Below are positions 16,773-24,093 of a stretch of DNA of 50,279 nucleotides, piece after piece. The position numbers and the translations under genes are program-made. This stretch comes from Holzapfeliella floricola DSM 23037 = JCM 16512 (lineage in GTDB: Bacteria; Bacillota; Bacilli; Lactobacillales; Lactobacillaceae), in NCBI RefSeq assembly GCF_001436605.1, contig NZ_AYZL01000008.1, positions 72,272 through 122,550 on the forward strand. The letters run 5' to 3'. Each line of letters opens with the position of its first letter. Positions within the stretch are counted from its first letter, which is position 1. Under the pieces are notes generated by a model. That model searched no databases. It was not told where the DNA came from and saw only the letters and a list, made by a program, of their open reading frames with translations.

Positions 16773-18029
16773 ATGAACAAAAATTTTTTTTTGCTGATAT
16801 TTAGCTTAATGGTAAGTTTTATTTTGTTAAGCAATTACGATAAACATGAGGTGTTTGCATTTGATTTACCCACACAGCAAAGTTCCATGGGATTTATGAA
16901 TAAAGAATATACTACAAACTTAACCAGTAATTATTTAGATTCTAACAAGTTAATCGCAACTCCTCCTACTATTGTGACTGATTTAAATGGAGATACCTAT
17001 ATGACCTATGAGGCTGGATATTTGAATGGTGATGATTCGGGCGCTCAGAAGGTTACGACCTATAATATTGCATTTTCTGACAAATTGTTGAATAACATTG
17101 ATAATGTTACAGTTAGACCATTGCAGCAAACGATTCGTACCCCTTATGAATCAAACCAATTTGTAACCGATTCAACTGGTCAACGCATTTTTTCCTTTCA
17201 GACAGGAATAACTTCATCAGAGTCTTATCAAAATTTGATGGCTAAAATCACGATTAAACTCAAAAAAAATTCATCGATACCTCTTGAAGATGATAGCTAC
17301 ATCGCAACTTACGTAAAAACGAATACCTACGCTAGCGGGCCAAGACCCAAATCTCTTGTATATCGAGCACTACGGATATCATCTAGACCCAATCGTTTGA
17401 AGCAAACCTATGATGAGCTAGTGAGTTCTTTAACGCCAAGCTTTATAAAAGATAACGCAAGTAAGACTAAACTGATTGAAGACTTAACGCCTATCTATAA
17501 TGCATATACGAAAAAATTAGAAGATAAAGTAGTGACATCAAATCAAGACATTGAAGAAATTGAAAAAATTGCAGACGAAGGCATCAAAAAAATGAAAAAT
17601 GTCTACGACAATTTTATATATGTCTCAATAAAACCCGATGCTCAATCAGAGGTTTTAGACTTTGGGAAAATAGAACTGTCTTCCCAAACAACAACCTATC
17701 CAACTATCAATAATCAATATCTAAGATGGGAAGGATTTTCAATGAAATCAAAGGGCACATTTACGATTTATGGAAGTATTTCTGACTTATACATGAACGG
17801 GACCGCGCTTAGCGCAAATTATCTGTTTGATAAAAACATTATATCTCCAAATACGACGTTTCGATTAGACTCTCTTTCTTTAAACGGAACCGATAGAAAT
17901 TTCCAATCTATTATTAACAAAAGACCTGCTGATGATAAGAGCATCCAACTAATCGTTCCAGGAGGGACTGCACGAATTGGAGAATATAGAGGAACCGCTA
18001 CATGGACTGTTACTGCATCACCTGTTTAA
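16773..18029 (+). CDS. Divergent WxL-superfamily surface protein (WxV type), copy 2
   Basis: A 418-residue paralog of the protein at 8200-9498. The signal peptide (MNKNFFLLIFSLMVSFILLS..VFAFD) is followed by SSMGFMNKEYTTN (compare SMGFSDQEYTDS), DSYIATYV (compare NSYIATYM), a helical middle with SNQDIEEIEKIADEGI, then VLDFGKIELSSQ, a proximal Trp in LRWEGFSMKS, and the identical terminal GTATWTVTASPV. The start is the ATG after AAAAGGAG; an in-frame TTG 27 bases earlier lacks a site. It has its own strong promoter, so it is separately transcribed from the first copy. The two paralogs bracket the whole WxL cluster. Confidence 0.82.
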   Translation: MNKNFFLLIFSLMVSFILLSNYDKHEVFAFDLPTQQSSMGFMNKEYTTNLTSNYLDSNKLIATPPTIVTDLNGDTYMTYEAGYLNGDDSGAQKVTTYNIAFSDKLLNNIDNVTVRPLQQTIRTPYESNQFVTDSTGQRIFSFQTGITSSESYQNLMAKITIKLKKNSSIPLEDDSYIATYVKTNTYASGPRPKSLVYRALRISSRPNRLKQTYDELVSSLTPSFIKDNASKTKLIEDLTPIYNAYTKKLEDKVVTSNQDIEEIEKIADEGIKKMKNVYDNFIYVSIKPDAQSEVLDFGKIELSSQTTTYPTINNQYLRWEGFSMKSKGTFTIYGSISDLYMNGTALSANYLFDKNIISPNTTFRLDSLSLNGTDRNFQSIINKRPADDKSIQLIVPGGTARIGEYRGTATWTVTASPV

Positions 18030-18150
18030 AATAAATCAGCGTTAAAATAATAGTCAGCCTAAACCTATTGAAAGTGTCAACAGTATATGTTGTTGATACG
18101 GATGAATTAAAGCTACTTTTTCATTGGATTATTAGTTGATATTGAAATCT

Positions 18151-18300
18151 TTGATAATTGTAGCGTTTTTTGTTATAAGGCATGACTTTCAAGTGATTTA
18201 TTAGCATATAGTCTCTTATATTTAAGGGAGAAGTTGATGTGATCATAACTGTAGTAAGGATGAGATTGTTTAATTACTTAAACAATCTCATCCTTTTTTA
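18151..18300 (+). ncRNA. Candidate small RNA (promoter plus terminator, no convincing ORF)
   Basis: TTGATA (18151-18156), 17-bp spacer, TATAAG (18174-18179) would start a transcript near 18186. It would end at the strong terminator AAGGATGAGATTGTTTAA-TTAC-complement (18256-18295) plus T run, a product of about 110 nt. A GTG at 18239 follows AGGGAGAAG, but the frame runs straight through the terminator stem, so translation is doubtful. The hairpin may simply terminate the WxV paralog transcript with a long 3' UTR. Confidence 0.35.
18256..18300 (+). terminator. Strong terminator after WxV paralog 2
   Basis: A perfect 18-bp stem with loop TTAC is followed by six T residues. It insulates the surface cluster from the MerR-controlled operon. 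Confidence 0.93.
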
Positions 18301-18350
18301 TTTGTCTTTGTTTACAATGACGATAACACACCATTTATTTTGCAAAAAAC

Positions 18351-18381
18351 TTGACTTAGAGTTTACTCTAAGTAATAGGCT
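18351..18381 (+). promoter_or_regulatory. MerR-type promoter/operator of operon 1
   Basis: TTGACT (18351-18356) and TAGGCT (18376-18381) are separated by 19 bp. The spacer is filled by the perfect dyad ACTTAGAGT-TT-ACTCTAAGT (18354-18373). An overlong spacer with a centred dyad is the hallmark of MerR-family activation by DNA distortion. The cognate regulator is most likely the MerR protein encoded at 19035-19469. Confidence 0.88.
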
Positions 18382-18410
18382 CATATTAGAAATGATAAGG
18401 AGGAAGCACG

Positions 18411-19019
18411 ATGAATGTTTTAATTTTAGGTGCACACGGACAAATTGCTCAAATCGTAAGAAAACGATTACTAGTAGAAACAGATGCTCATTTGACTTTA
18501 TATTTACGTCAAGCAAAACGCATTAAACCAATTAATGATAAACGAGAAACGGTTATTGAAGCTGACGTTAATGATTACCAAGCTTTAGTTTATGCTAATT
18601 TAGGTGGCGTTTTTGAACCAATGGTAAAAAATATTCTTCAAGCCATGTCAAAAAATACAGTTAATCGTTTAATTCATGTTACAGGTTTAGGTCTGTATCA
18701 TGAAGTGCCAGAACCTTTTGGCAGTTGGGTAGAAAACTCAGTTGGGCACGAAGTGATGGCAGACACAAGACGTGCTGCTCAGTTAATCGAAGACTCAGCA
18801 GTTAACGCCACAATTATTCGGGCTGCTTATATGAGTAACGCGGATGAAATTGATTATCAGTTAACACAAAAAGGTGAAACTTATCAGGGTACGACAATTT
18901 CACGAGCAAGTATTGCCGATTTAATTACTAAAATTGTGAAGAATCCTGAGTTACACAGTTTTAGTAGTTTAGGAATTAGTCAGCCAGGTACAGATGGCAA
19001 AACGCCAATATACCGTTAG
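18411..19019 (+). CDS. Atypical SDR NAD(P)-binding protein
   Basis: A 202-residue Rossmann-fold protein (VLILGAHGQIAQ at the N-terminus for the dinucleotide) related to NAD(P)H-binding/NmrA-like proteins. The substrate is unknown. It is the first gene of the MerR-controlled operon, with an excellent AAGGAGGA site before the ATG. A paralog at 24094-24687 sits in the second MerR operon and shares the N-terminal GATGTVG-type loop and motifs such as RLxHVTGLGLYxEVP versus RLVFITSMGIYNEIP. A role in electrophile or redox stress is inferred from the context. Confidence 0.85.
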   Translation: MNVLILGAHGQIAQIVRKRLLVETDAHLTLYLRQAKRIKPINDKRETVIEADVNDYQALVYANLGGVFEPMVKNILQAMSKNTVNRLIHVTGLGLYHEVPEPFGSWVENSVGHEVMADTRRAAQLIEDSAVNATIIRAAYMSNADEIDYQLTQKGETYQGTTISRASIADLITKIVKNPELHSFSSLGISQPGTDGKTPIYR

Positions 19020-19034
19020 GGGTGAGAGAGCGTT

Positions 19035-19469
19035 ATGAAACAAGAAAAATTAACGATTGGTCAATTTTCAGAATTGGTTGGATTGTCGACTTATACTTTG
19101 CGATATTATGAAAACGAACACCTTATAGTTCCTAAAAGAGATGACAACAATCGCCGTTTTTATACACAAGATGATGTTAAATGGCTTGGATTTTTACTTC
19201 ATTTAAAGGGAACCGGAATGACAATGTCAGAAATCAAAACTTATGTTCAGTTTCGAGCTCAAGGCGATTCAACTAATCGCAAACGTCAAAAATTGTTAGA
19301 AGAAGTTAAAAAACGAGCACTAGATCAAATTGCTGAAACAAAACGTAATTTAGAAGTTATTTCGCATAAAATTGACTGGTATGACAAAAAAGAAAATGCC
19401 GTAATTGATGAAGATGAATCGTTTGAGAACTATTTAGAAAAAATGAAGAATAATAAAGGAGAAGCATAA
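19035..19469 (+). CDS. MerR-family transcriptional regulator
   Basis: A 144-residue regulator with the N-terminal winged helix (LTIGQFSELVGLSTYTLRYYENEHLI), a second helix-turn region and a C-terminal dimerisation coiled coil (~80-120). There are no cysteines, so it is not a metal- or thiol-binding type; it resembles AdhR/YraB-like regulators. It lies 15 bases after the SDR gene and probably activates the operon through the dyad at 18354-18373. A related regulator is encoded at 24709-25107. Confidence 0.92.
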   Translation: MKQEKLTIGQFSELVGLSTYTLRYYENEHLIVPKRDDNNRRFYTQDDVKWLGFLLHLKGTGMTMSEIKTYVQFRAQGDSTNRKRQKLLEEVKKRALDQIAETKRNLEVISHKIDWYDKKENAVIDEDESFENYLEKMKNNKGEA

Positions 19470-19471
19470 TT

Positions 19472-19882
19472 ATGACACAAGATAATCAAAACAAAACGAA
19501 TTTATTTGGATTAGGAAACAAAAATGAAGCATTTGCAAAATACTTTATGTGTCAAAGTTATTTAAATGGCTTAGTAAATGATAATCAAATTGATGTGAAC
19601 GTTTCAAATGTGACTTTTGAACCCGGATGTCGTAATAATTGGCACATCCATCATCAAGGTTATCAATTACTACTAGTCACAAGTGGAGAAGGTTGGTATC
19701 AAGAAGAAGGCCATTCAGCCAGAGCACTCAAACCAGGAGATGTTGTCGTTACTCATGATGGTGTCAAGCATTGGCATGGTGCTCAAAAAGATAGTTGGTT
19801 TTCACATGTTGCTATTACTAAAGGAACACCAGAATGGTTAGAAGCAGTTAGTGAAGATTGGTATCAACAGTTAGGAGAATAA
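19472..19882 (+). CDS. Cupin-domain protein
   Basis: A 136-residue single-domain cupin. Metal-binding motif 1 is WHIHHQGYQLLLVTSGEGWY (His residues plus a downstream Gly turn), and motif 2 is HDGVKHWHGA. Small cupins of this type are often encoded with carboxymuconolactone decarboxylase-like proteins, as here. It starts 3 bases after the MerR gene, with AAAGGAG upstream. The substrate is unknown. It may modify or detoxify a quinone- or aldehyde-like compound, which is an inference from the operon. Confidence 0.9.
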   Translation: MTQDNQNKTNLFGLGNKNEAFAKYFMCQSYLNGLVNDNQIDVNVSNVTFEPGCRNNWHIHHQGYQLLLVTSGEGWYQEEGHSARALKPGDVVVTHDGVKHWHGAQKDSWFSHVAITKGTPEWLEAVSEDWYQQLGE

Positions 19883-19884
19883 AA

Positions 19885-20199
19885 ACGGCTAAGCAAACAG
19901 CAGGAAGAGATAATTTAGGTGAATTTGCGCCAAAATTTGCACAACTTAATGATGATGTATTATTTGGAGAGGTTTGGTCAAGACAAGATCAATTATCAGC
20001 CAGAGATCGTAGCATGATCACAATTTCGGCATTAATCTCAGGTGGAAACTTTCAAAAATTAAAAGCTCATTTACAAATGGGGCAAAAAAATGGGTTAACA
20101 CAAGCAGAAGTGTCAGAAATGATTACACATTTAGCTTTTTATGTTGGTTGGCCAAAAGCTTGGTCAGCATTTACAATTGCTAAAGAAGTTTTTGATTAA
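19885..20199 (+). CDS. Carboxymuconolactone decarboxylase-like protein with apparent ACG start
   Basis: A ~104-residue all-helical protein of the CMD/AhpD superfamily (GRDNLGEFAPKFAQLNDDVL, SARDRSMITISALISGG). It lacks the CxxC pair of peroxidase-type AhpD, so it belongs with the cysteine-less gamma-CMD-like group. The site AGGAGA (19873-19878) is followed, at the right spacing, by ACG at 19885 and then GCT AAG CAA ACA GC, where relatives (from memory of the family) start M-A-K-Q-T-A. ATG therefore appears to have become ACG. The alternative, TTG at 19858, lies inside the cupin gene, has no good site and adds nine atypical residues. Expression may be low. It is the last gene of MerR operon 1. 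Confidence 0.8.
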   Translation, partial: TAKQTAGRDNLGEFAPKFAQLNDDVLFGEVWSRQDQLSARDRSMITISALISGGNFQKLKAHLQMGQKNGLTQAEVSEMITHLAFYVGWPKAWSAFTIAKEVFD

Positions 20200-20200
20200 A

Positions 20201-20737
20201 TTAGTTGATGTGATAAAGGCACCAAATCATTTGAGGAGTAAAAGTTTTTAGCGTCCGATAATTTAGGTGATTTAGCTCATACTCATCAAAATTATGACTG
20301 ACAATTGCATACTGACAGTCACCATTTTTAAAGGCATCAAATGCTAGTGGTTTACTTTGAACAAATATGGGCTTTGGTGACTCAGACGTAGCAAAAGTAC
20401 TATTCATGAGTTCAGTAGTTGCTGCATGTAAAGCAATTTGATAATTCCGATTATCAAGATTTTTAAGTAAAACCATAGGCATTGTTTCGAGGCTGAAAGT
20501 CTCAATAATTGATAGTTTTTGCCAGTAGCGATAATGATAATTGGCAAAACTAGTCTGGTGTTGATGGTTTTGATAAGCAACCGGCACTAAAAAATAGTCA
20601 TTTTTTAAATCATCTAAATTTTGATAAATGTCTTCAAAAGATGAATGTAAAACAATCTTGGCTTTTTTGTTGTCAATTAAATGGTCAGCAGCTAAGTAGC
20701 TGTCAGTTGTTTTAGGTCCTAGGGTATGAATACGCAT
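20201..20737 (-). CDS. Stand-alone prephenate-dehydratase-like domain protein
   Basis: A 178-residue cytoplasmic protein. The start MRIHTLGPKTTDSYLAAD resembles the first strand and glycine loop of prephenate dehydratase/BacA-type (type 2 periplasmic-binding) domains. The protein lacks the ACT regulatory domain, and no Thr-Arg-Phe motif is visible near the end, so normal dehydratase activity is doubtful; a BacA-like decarboxylase or a ligand-sensing role is possible. Aromatic amino acid metabolism is supported by its leader, which encodes Phe-rich codons and an attenuator. GGAGGA lies 8 bases before the ATG. It converges with the CMD-like gene with only one base between them. The assignment is from motif similarity only. 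Confidence 0.6.
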   Translation of the reverse strand: MRIHTLGPKTTDSYLAADHLIDNKKAKIVLHSSFEDIYQNLDDLKNDYFLVPVAYQNHQHQTSFANYHYRYWQKLSIIETFSLETMPMVLLKNLDNRNYQIALHAATTELMNSTFATSESPKPIFVQSKPLAFDAFKNGDCQYAIVSHNFDEYELNHLNYRTLKTFTPQMIWCLYHIN

Positions 20738-20760
20738 AAAAATTCCTCCAATAAAATAAA

Positions 20761-20935
20761 AACACCTAGATGACTGTTATTCATCTAGGTGTTTTAATGA
20801 GTAAAAAAGACAGTTTTAAGAAAGACTTTCAACTTAAGCACTAGATGAATTAAAATTATCGCATCTAGTTATTAACTCAAGTTGACTTTAATCACTAAGA
20901 TACGAACGAATAAGTGCGTTCGTATCGAGTCAACT
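20761..20935 (-). promoter_or_regulatory. Phe attenuator: alternative stems and terminator
   Basis: Read on the minus strand. Stem A: AGTTGACT (20935-20928) pairs with AGTCAACT (20887-20880) and encloses GATACGAACG/CGTTCGTATC. Stem B: CAACTTGAG (20884-20876) pairs with CTTAAGTTG (20838-20830) and encloses ACTAGATG/CATCTAGT (20869-20862/20847-20840). Antiterminator: TTCATCTAG (20849-20841) pairs with CTAGATGAA (20788-20780). Terminator: AACACCTAGATGA (20793-20781) pairs with TCATCTAGGTGTT (20773-20761), then TTTTTATTTT, just before the gene's ribosome binding site. A and B share bases, B blocks the antiterminator, and the antiterminator blocks the terminator: the classical attenuation order. 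Confidence 0.8.
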
Positions 20936-20946
20936 ATACGCCCGCA

Positions 20947-21003
20947 CTACTTAAAGTGACTAAAGTTAAAAAAGAGTTGTTGTAAGTAAGTTAAATTGGT
21001 CAT
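20947..21003 (-). CDS. Phenylalanine-rich leader peptide
   Basis: An 18-codon frame starting ATG at 21003, preceded by GAAAGGACA (8 bases away) and ending in TAG. The peptide starts MTNLTYLQQL and ends FFNFSHFK, with Phe codons at positions 11, 12, 14 and 17. It stops 12 bases before stem A of the attenuator. This is the layout of pheL-type leader peptides: ribosome stalling at Phe codons would leave stem A free to form, disrupt stem B and allow the antiterminator. Confidence 0.75.
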   Translation of the reverse strand: MTNLTYLQQLFFNFSHFK

Positions 21004-21046
21004 CAAAAACTGTCCTTTCAATTGTTTAATTGTTTAATTGTTTAAA

Positions 21047-21075
21047 ATTAAAACATTTTGAGAAATAAAATGCAA
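21047..21075 (-). promoter_or_regulatory. Promoter of the Phe leader transcript
   Basis: On the minus strand, TTGCAT (21075-21070), 17-bp spacer, TTTAAT (21052-21047). The transcript would start near 21040, about 37 bases before the leader peptide start, and contains three tandem copies of an 8-base AAACAATT unit. Confidence 0.6.
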
Positions 21076-21151
21076 CTCAAAAAAATCCTTACATCAAATT
21101 TGGCTTTTTGCTAGAATAGCCAATAGTTATATAATGACTTAAAAAGACACC

Positions 21152-21190
21152 AAAAAGGACTCAACACAATTAGTTGAGTCCTTTTTGATT
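21152..21190 (-). terminator. Terminator of the qorB-like gene
   Basis: AAAAAGGACTCAAC / GTTGAGTCCTTTTT forms a perfect 14-bp stem with a 7-base loop and lies just after the stop of the minus-strand gene. Confidence 0.92.
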
Positions 21191-22039
21191 TTAAAAAGAA
21201 ATAATTTCAGTAACAGCTTCACTTAATGGTATTAGGGGATGACCCAGTAGTTTTTCAAATTGATCAGAATGAAAGTTTAATTCATTATTTTCAATATCTT
21301 TTTGAATAGCTAAAAAGAATTGAGCGACTTCATTTGGTAGTCCATTACTAGTTAAACTGTCAATAAAGTCTTGATCATTACCATATTTAATAGTGATTTT
21401 TGCTGAACTATTATGATTTAAAGCATCGACTAAATCTAAATAACTTTTGGGTTTTCCAGAAAGTTCGACAATTTCAGGAAGTGTTGCATCAAGTAATGCA
21501 TTAGCTGCAGCTTCAGCATATTCGCGTTTTAAAGCCCAAGCGACCTTTCCATTTGGAGCAGTTGTTGTAAGTTTTTTGTTTTTTAAGGCAGCATCTAAAA
21601 CAGCAGCCTCATTTTCCAGATACCAGTTGTTACGTAAAAATGTATGAGTAATGCCAGAATCTTTGATGGCTTTTTCTGTGTAGCGGTGATCAGGAGCAAG
21701 CAAGCTATTTGATTGGTCTAGGTTGGCAATACTGGTATAGACAATACGAGAAACGCCTGCTGTTTTTGCAGCATCAATAACATTTTGATGTTCAGCTTGG
21801 CGATTATCAGAATTACCTGATACAAAAAATAGCGTATCAATCCCTTTAAATGCTTGCTTTAAAGTTTTTAGGTCACCATAATCTCCTAGTCTAACGTTAA
21901 TACCATTTTCTTTTAGCTGGGCTGCTTTTTTTTCGCTTCGAGCTAACGCAAAAAGATGCATCGACTCAACTTTATTTTGTAAATAGGTGAGCGTTTTAAA
22001 ACCCAAATCACCTGTTGCACCTGTGATTAAATAGTTCAT
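21191..22039 (-). CDS. NmrA-like/QorB-type NAD(P)H:quinone oxidoreductase
   Basis: A 282-residue atypical SDR. GATGDLG at the N-terminus binds the dinucleotide. ARSEKKAAQLKENGINVRLGDYGD, AGVSRIVYTSI and TEKAIKDSGITHTFLRNNWYLEN match the pattern of E. coli QorB (YtfG). It probably reduces quinones with NAD(P)H. It is divergent from an Rrf2-family regulator 99 bases away, a common arrangement in which the regulator represses the reductase gene. The ATG is preceded, on the minus strand, by GGAGAT. Confidence 0.85.
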   Translation of the reverse strand: MNYLITGATGDLGFKTLTYLQNKVESMHLFALARSEKKAAQLKENGINVRLGDYGDLKTLKQAFKGIDTLFFVSGNSDNRQAEHQNVIDAAKTAGVSRIVYTSIANLDQSNSLLAPDHRYTEKAIKDSGITHTFLRNNWYLENEAAVLDAALKNKKLTTTAPNGKVAWALKREYAEAAANALLDATLPEIVELSGKPKSYLDLVDALNHNSSAKITIKYGNDQDFIDSLTSNGLPNEVAQFFLAIQKDIENNELNFHSDQFEKLLGHPLIPLSEAVTEIISF

Positions 22040-22138
22040 TATAAAATCTCCAATCCTTAACCTGTATTTTTTAAAATTACACCATCATCATAAAGAATAT
22101 GATAAGATAAGTCAATAAATTAAACTTGAGGTGCAAAA

Positions 22139-22609
22139 ATGAAATACTCAATCCAGTTTAGTGATGCGATTCATATTATGCTTTATATTGAGATTTATCA
22201 AAATACAGACTATTTATCTAGTACTAAAATTGCTGATAGTGTCCAAACTAATCCTGTTAATGTGAGAAAAATCATGGCACAACTAAAAAAAAGTCAACTC
22301 ATTCAGACACAAACAGGTAAAGCTAACCCCAAATTAACTCGATCGATTAGCCAAATTACATTGTTAGATGTTTACCAAAGTATCGAAGGTAACACTAACT
22401 TAATTCAAGTTGATCCAAAGACTAATGTGAAGTGTGTTGTGGGTGCTAATATTCAGTCTGTTTTAGAAAAGCAGTATGATAAACTGCAAGAAACGGTTGA
22501 ATCTGAAATGGCGAAGGTGACACTAGATACCTTGGTTAAAGATTTAGTCATAGCAGAAAAGCAACAACGTTTGGATAATGATGATATTATTCAGCGTTAC
22601 TTAAAATAA
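22139..22609 (+). CDS. Rrf2-family transcriptional regulator
   Basis: A 156-residue regulator with an N-terminal winged helix (YSIQFSDAIHIMLYI, STKIADSVQTNPVNVRKIMAQLKKSQLI). It has a single cysteine in KCVVGANIQ, where YwnA-like members often have KCPVG. There are no three-Cys iron-sulfur motifs, so it is probably a cysteine-sensing or non-cluster Rrf2 protein. The divergent qorB-like gene is its likely target; operator sites in the 99-base gap were not resolved. Confidence 0.88.
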   Translation: MKYSIQFSDAIHIMLYIEIYQNTDYLSSTKIADSVQTNPVNVRKIMAQLKKSQLIQTQTGKANPKLTRSISQITLLDVYQSIEGNTNLIQVDPKTNVKCVVGANIQSVLEKQYDKLQETVESEMAKVTLDTLVKDLVIAEKQQRLDNDDIIQRYLK

Positions 22610-22610
22610 A

Positions 22611-22646
22611 AAACATCTGAGCTTTTTTAGCTAAGATGTTTTTTTA
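22611..22646 (+). terminator. Terminator after the Rrf2 gene
   Basis: AAACATCTgAGCT-TTTTTT-AGCTaAGATGTTT plus a T run: one mismatched pair in an otherwise complementary stem. Confidence 0.85.
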
Positions 22647-22673
22647 TTTGACCAATAAAGTGAATATTACCTC

Positions 22674-22704
22674 TTGTCTTAAAGTTAACTTTAAGAGGTA
22701 AAGT
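22674..22704 (+). promoter_or_regulatory. MerR-type promoter/operator of operon 2
   Basis: TTGTCT (22674-22679), 19-bp spacer, TAAAGT (22699-22704), with the perfect 20-bp palindrome TCTTAAAGTTAACTTTAAGA (22677-22696) between them. It has the same architecture as 18351-18381 with a different half-site, implying a different cognate regulator, probably the protein encoded at 24709-25107. Confidence 0.85.
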
Positions 22705-22733
22705 AGAGATTGTTAAGAAATCGATGAAAGAAG

Positions 22734-24089
22734 ATGACAGAAATGAAACGGAATAAAACACTGATATTATTGGTGATTTTGGTTAGTTATTTTATGATTT
22801 TATTAGACAACTCGATAATTTTTACGGGGACAGTCAAAATAGCTGAAGAACTACATCTAACACCAATAATGTTATCGTGGGTTAATAATGCTTATGCGTT
22901 AACTTTTGGCGGATTATTATTAGTTGGTGGTAGATTGGGTGATAGTTTAAATCGAAAAGTTGCTTTTTCAATGGGACTTATTATTTTTGGACTTGGCTCA
23001 CTATTGGTTGCGATATCAACAACAGATATCATGATGATTTTATCAAGGGCTTTTCAAGGTGTAGGATCGGCTATTTTAGCACCAACAACACTTTCTTTGC
23101 TAATGGAAAACTTTGAAGGAAATGAAAGAACACGTGCTATATCAGCTTATGGTGCAACTGCAGGTATTGGGGCTAGCTTAGGATTAGTTATTGGCGGATT
23201 ATTCGCCAGTTTATTGTCTTGGCGAGATGGCTTTTTAATTAATGTGCCAATAGCGATGGTAATGCTGATTTTGACAGCGATTTATGTGCCATCTTCTCAA
23301 GTACATCAAAAACAATCTTTAGATATTCTAGGATCGATTTACTCGTTTGTTATGATGCTTTCTCTTATCTATGGTATTGTTGGTGAAAATGCACGGTGGA
23401 TCAGTATTTTACTTTTCGTTATAATGTTAGTTTTATTTATTAAACGAGAACGAAATTTCAAAAATCCATTGGTGCCACTAAACTTATTTACTAATAAAGA
23501 GCGATTAGGTGCTTATATCGCAAGATTCTTTTATATGGGTGGGATGCTTAGTTTGTGGTTTTTAACACCTCAAATGATGCAAACTAATTTAGGATTTACA
23601 CCATTACAGGCAGGTATAGGCTTTTTCCCACTTACGATAGTAAACTTTTTAGTTGCCTTAACCGTCTCTAAACTAACGCATAAATTTGGTAATGAAAAAT
23701 TATTAGTAGTTGGCATATTTATAACAATGGTTGGGGTGTCAGGATTAATTTTGTTTTCACCTAGTTTAGGCTATCTTTTAGGAATCGCTCTACCAATGAT
23801 TTTAATGGGAGTTGGACAAGGCTTAACATTAAGCCCTCTAACTGTTTCTGGTGTGGCTGAGGTTAATCAACAAGAATCAGGAGCAGCATCTGGATTAGTC
23901 AATGTCTTTCATCAAATTGGGGGCAGTTTTGGTGTATCCTTTATTTCTATTATCAGCCAAAACATAACGGATAGCCTAAAAAGTTATCATATTGCGATGA
24001 TTGTCACAACCACTTTAATAGCAATTGCTTTAGTAGCAGTTATTATCTTAATTTATTCAAAAAATCTAAAAATAATTAAAGGGAGATAA
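22734..24089 (+). CDS. MFS drug:H+ antiporter (DHA2/EmrB-QacA type)
   Basis: A 451-residue membrane protein with 12-14 hydrophobic segments. The start of TM1 (FMILLDNSIIFTGTVKIAEEL) is the degenerate LDxTIVNVAL motif, WVNNAYALTFGGLLLVGGRLGD is the TM2 and loop 2-3 region, and GATAGIGASLGLVIGGLF is a motif-C-like antiporter segment. It probably exports toxic or drug-like compounds. It is the first gene of MerR operon 2 and its stop is 4 bases before the SDR gene. The nearby second ATG (22743) is an alternative start. Confidence 0.9.
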   Translation: MTEMKRNKTLILLVILVSYFMILLDNSIIFTGTVKIAEELHLTPIMLSWVNNAYALTFGGLLLVGGRLGDSLNRKVAFSMGLIIFGLGSLLVAISTTDIMMILSRAFQGVGSAILAPTTLSLLMENFEGNERTRAISAYGATAGIGASLGLVIGGLFASLLSWRDGFLINVPIAMVMLILTAIYVPSSQVHQKQSLDILGSIYSFVMMLSLIYGIVGENARWISILLFVIMLVLFIKRERNFKNPLVPLNLFTNKERLGAYIARFFYMGGMLSLWFLTPQMMQTNLGFTPLQAGIGFFPLTIVNFLVALTVSKLTHKFGNEKLLVVGIFITMVGVSGLILFSPSLGYLLGIALPMILMGVGQGLTLSPLTVSGVAEVNQQESGAASGLVNVFHQIGGSFGVSFISIISQNITDSLKSYHIAMIVTTTLIAIALVAVIILIYSKNLKIIKGR

Positions 24090-24093
24090 TAGT

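Noticed and set aside
18239-18298. Type I toxin peptide near the small hairpin transcript
   Set aside because: No stop codon before the terminator, no Fst/Ldr-like sequence and no antisense RNA promoter was seen.
18239-18526. GTG-started frame with a ribosome binding site
   Set aside because: It runs through a perfect terminator hairpin, the MerR promoter and into the SDR gene in another frame; the protein has no recognisable features.
20738-21120. T-box riboswitch before the PDT-like gene
   Set aside because: The minus strand has no GGTGGNACCGCG motif; the structures fit leader-peptide attenuation instead.
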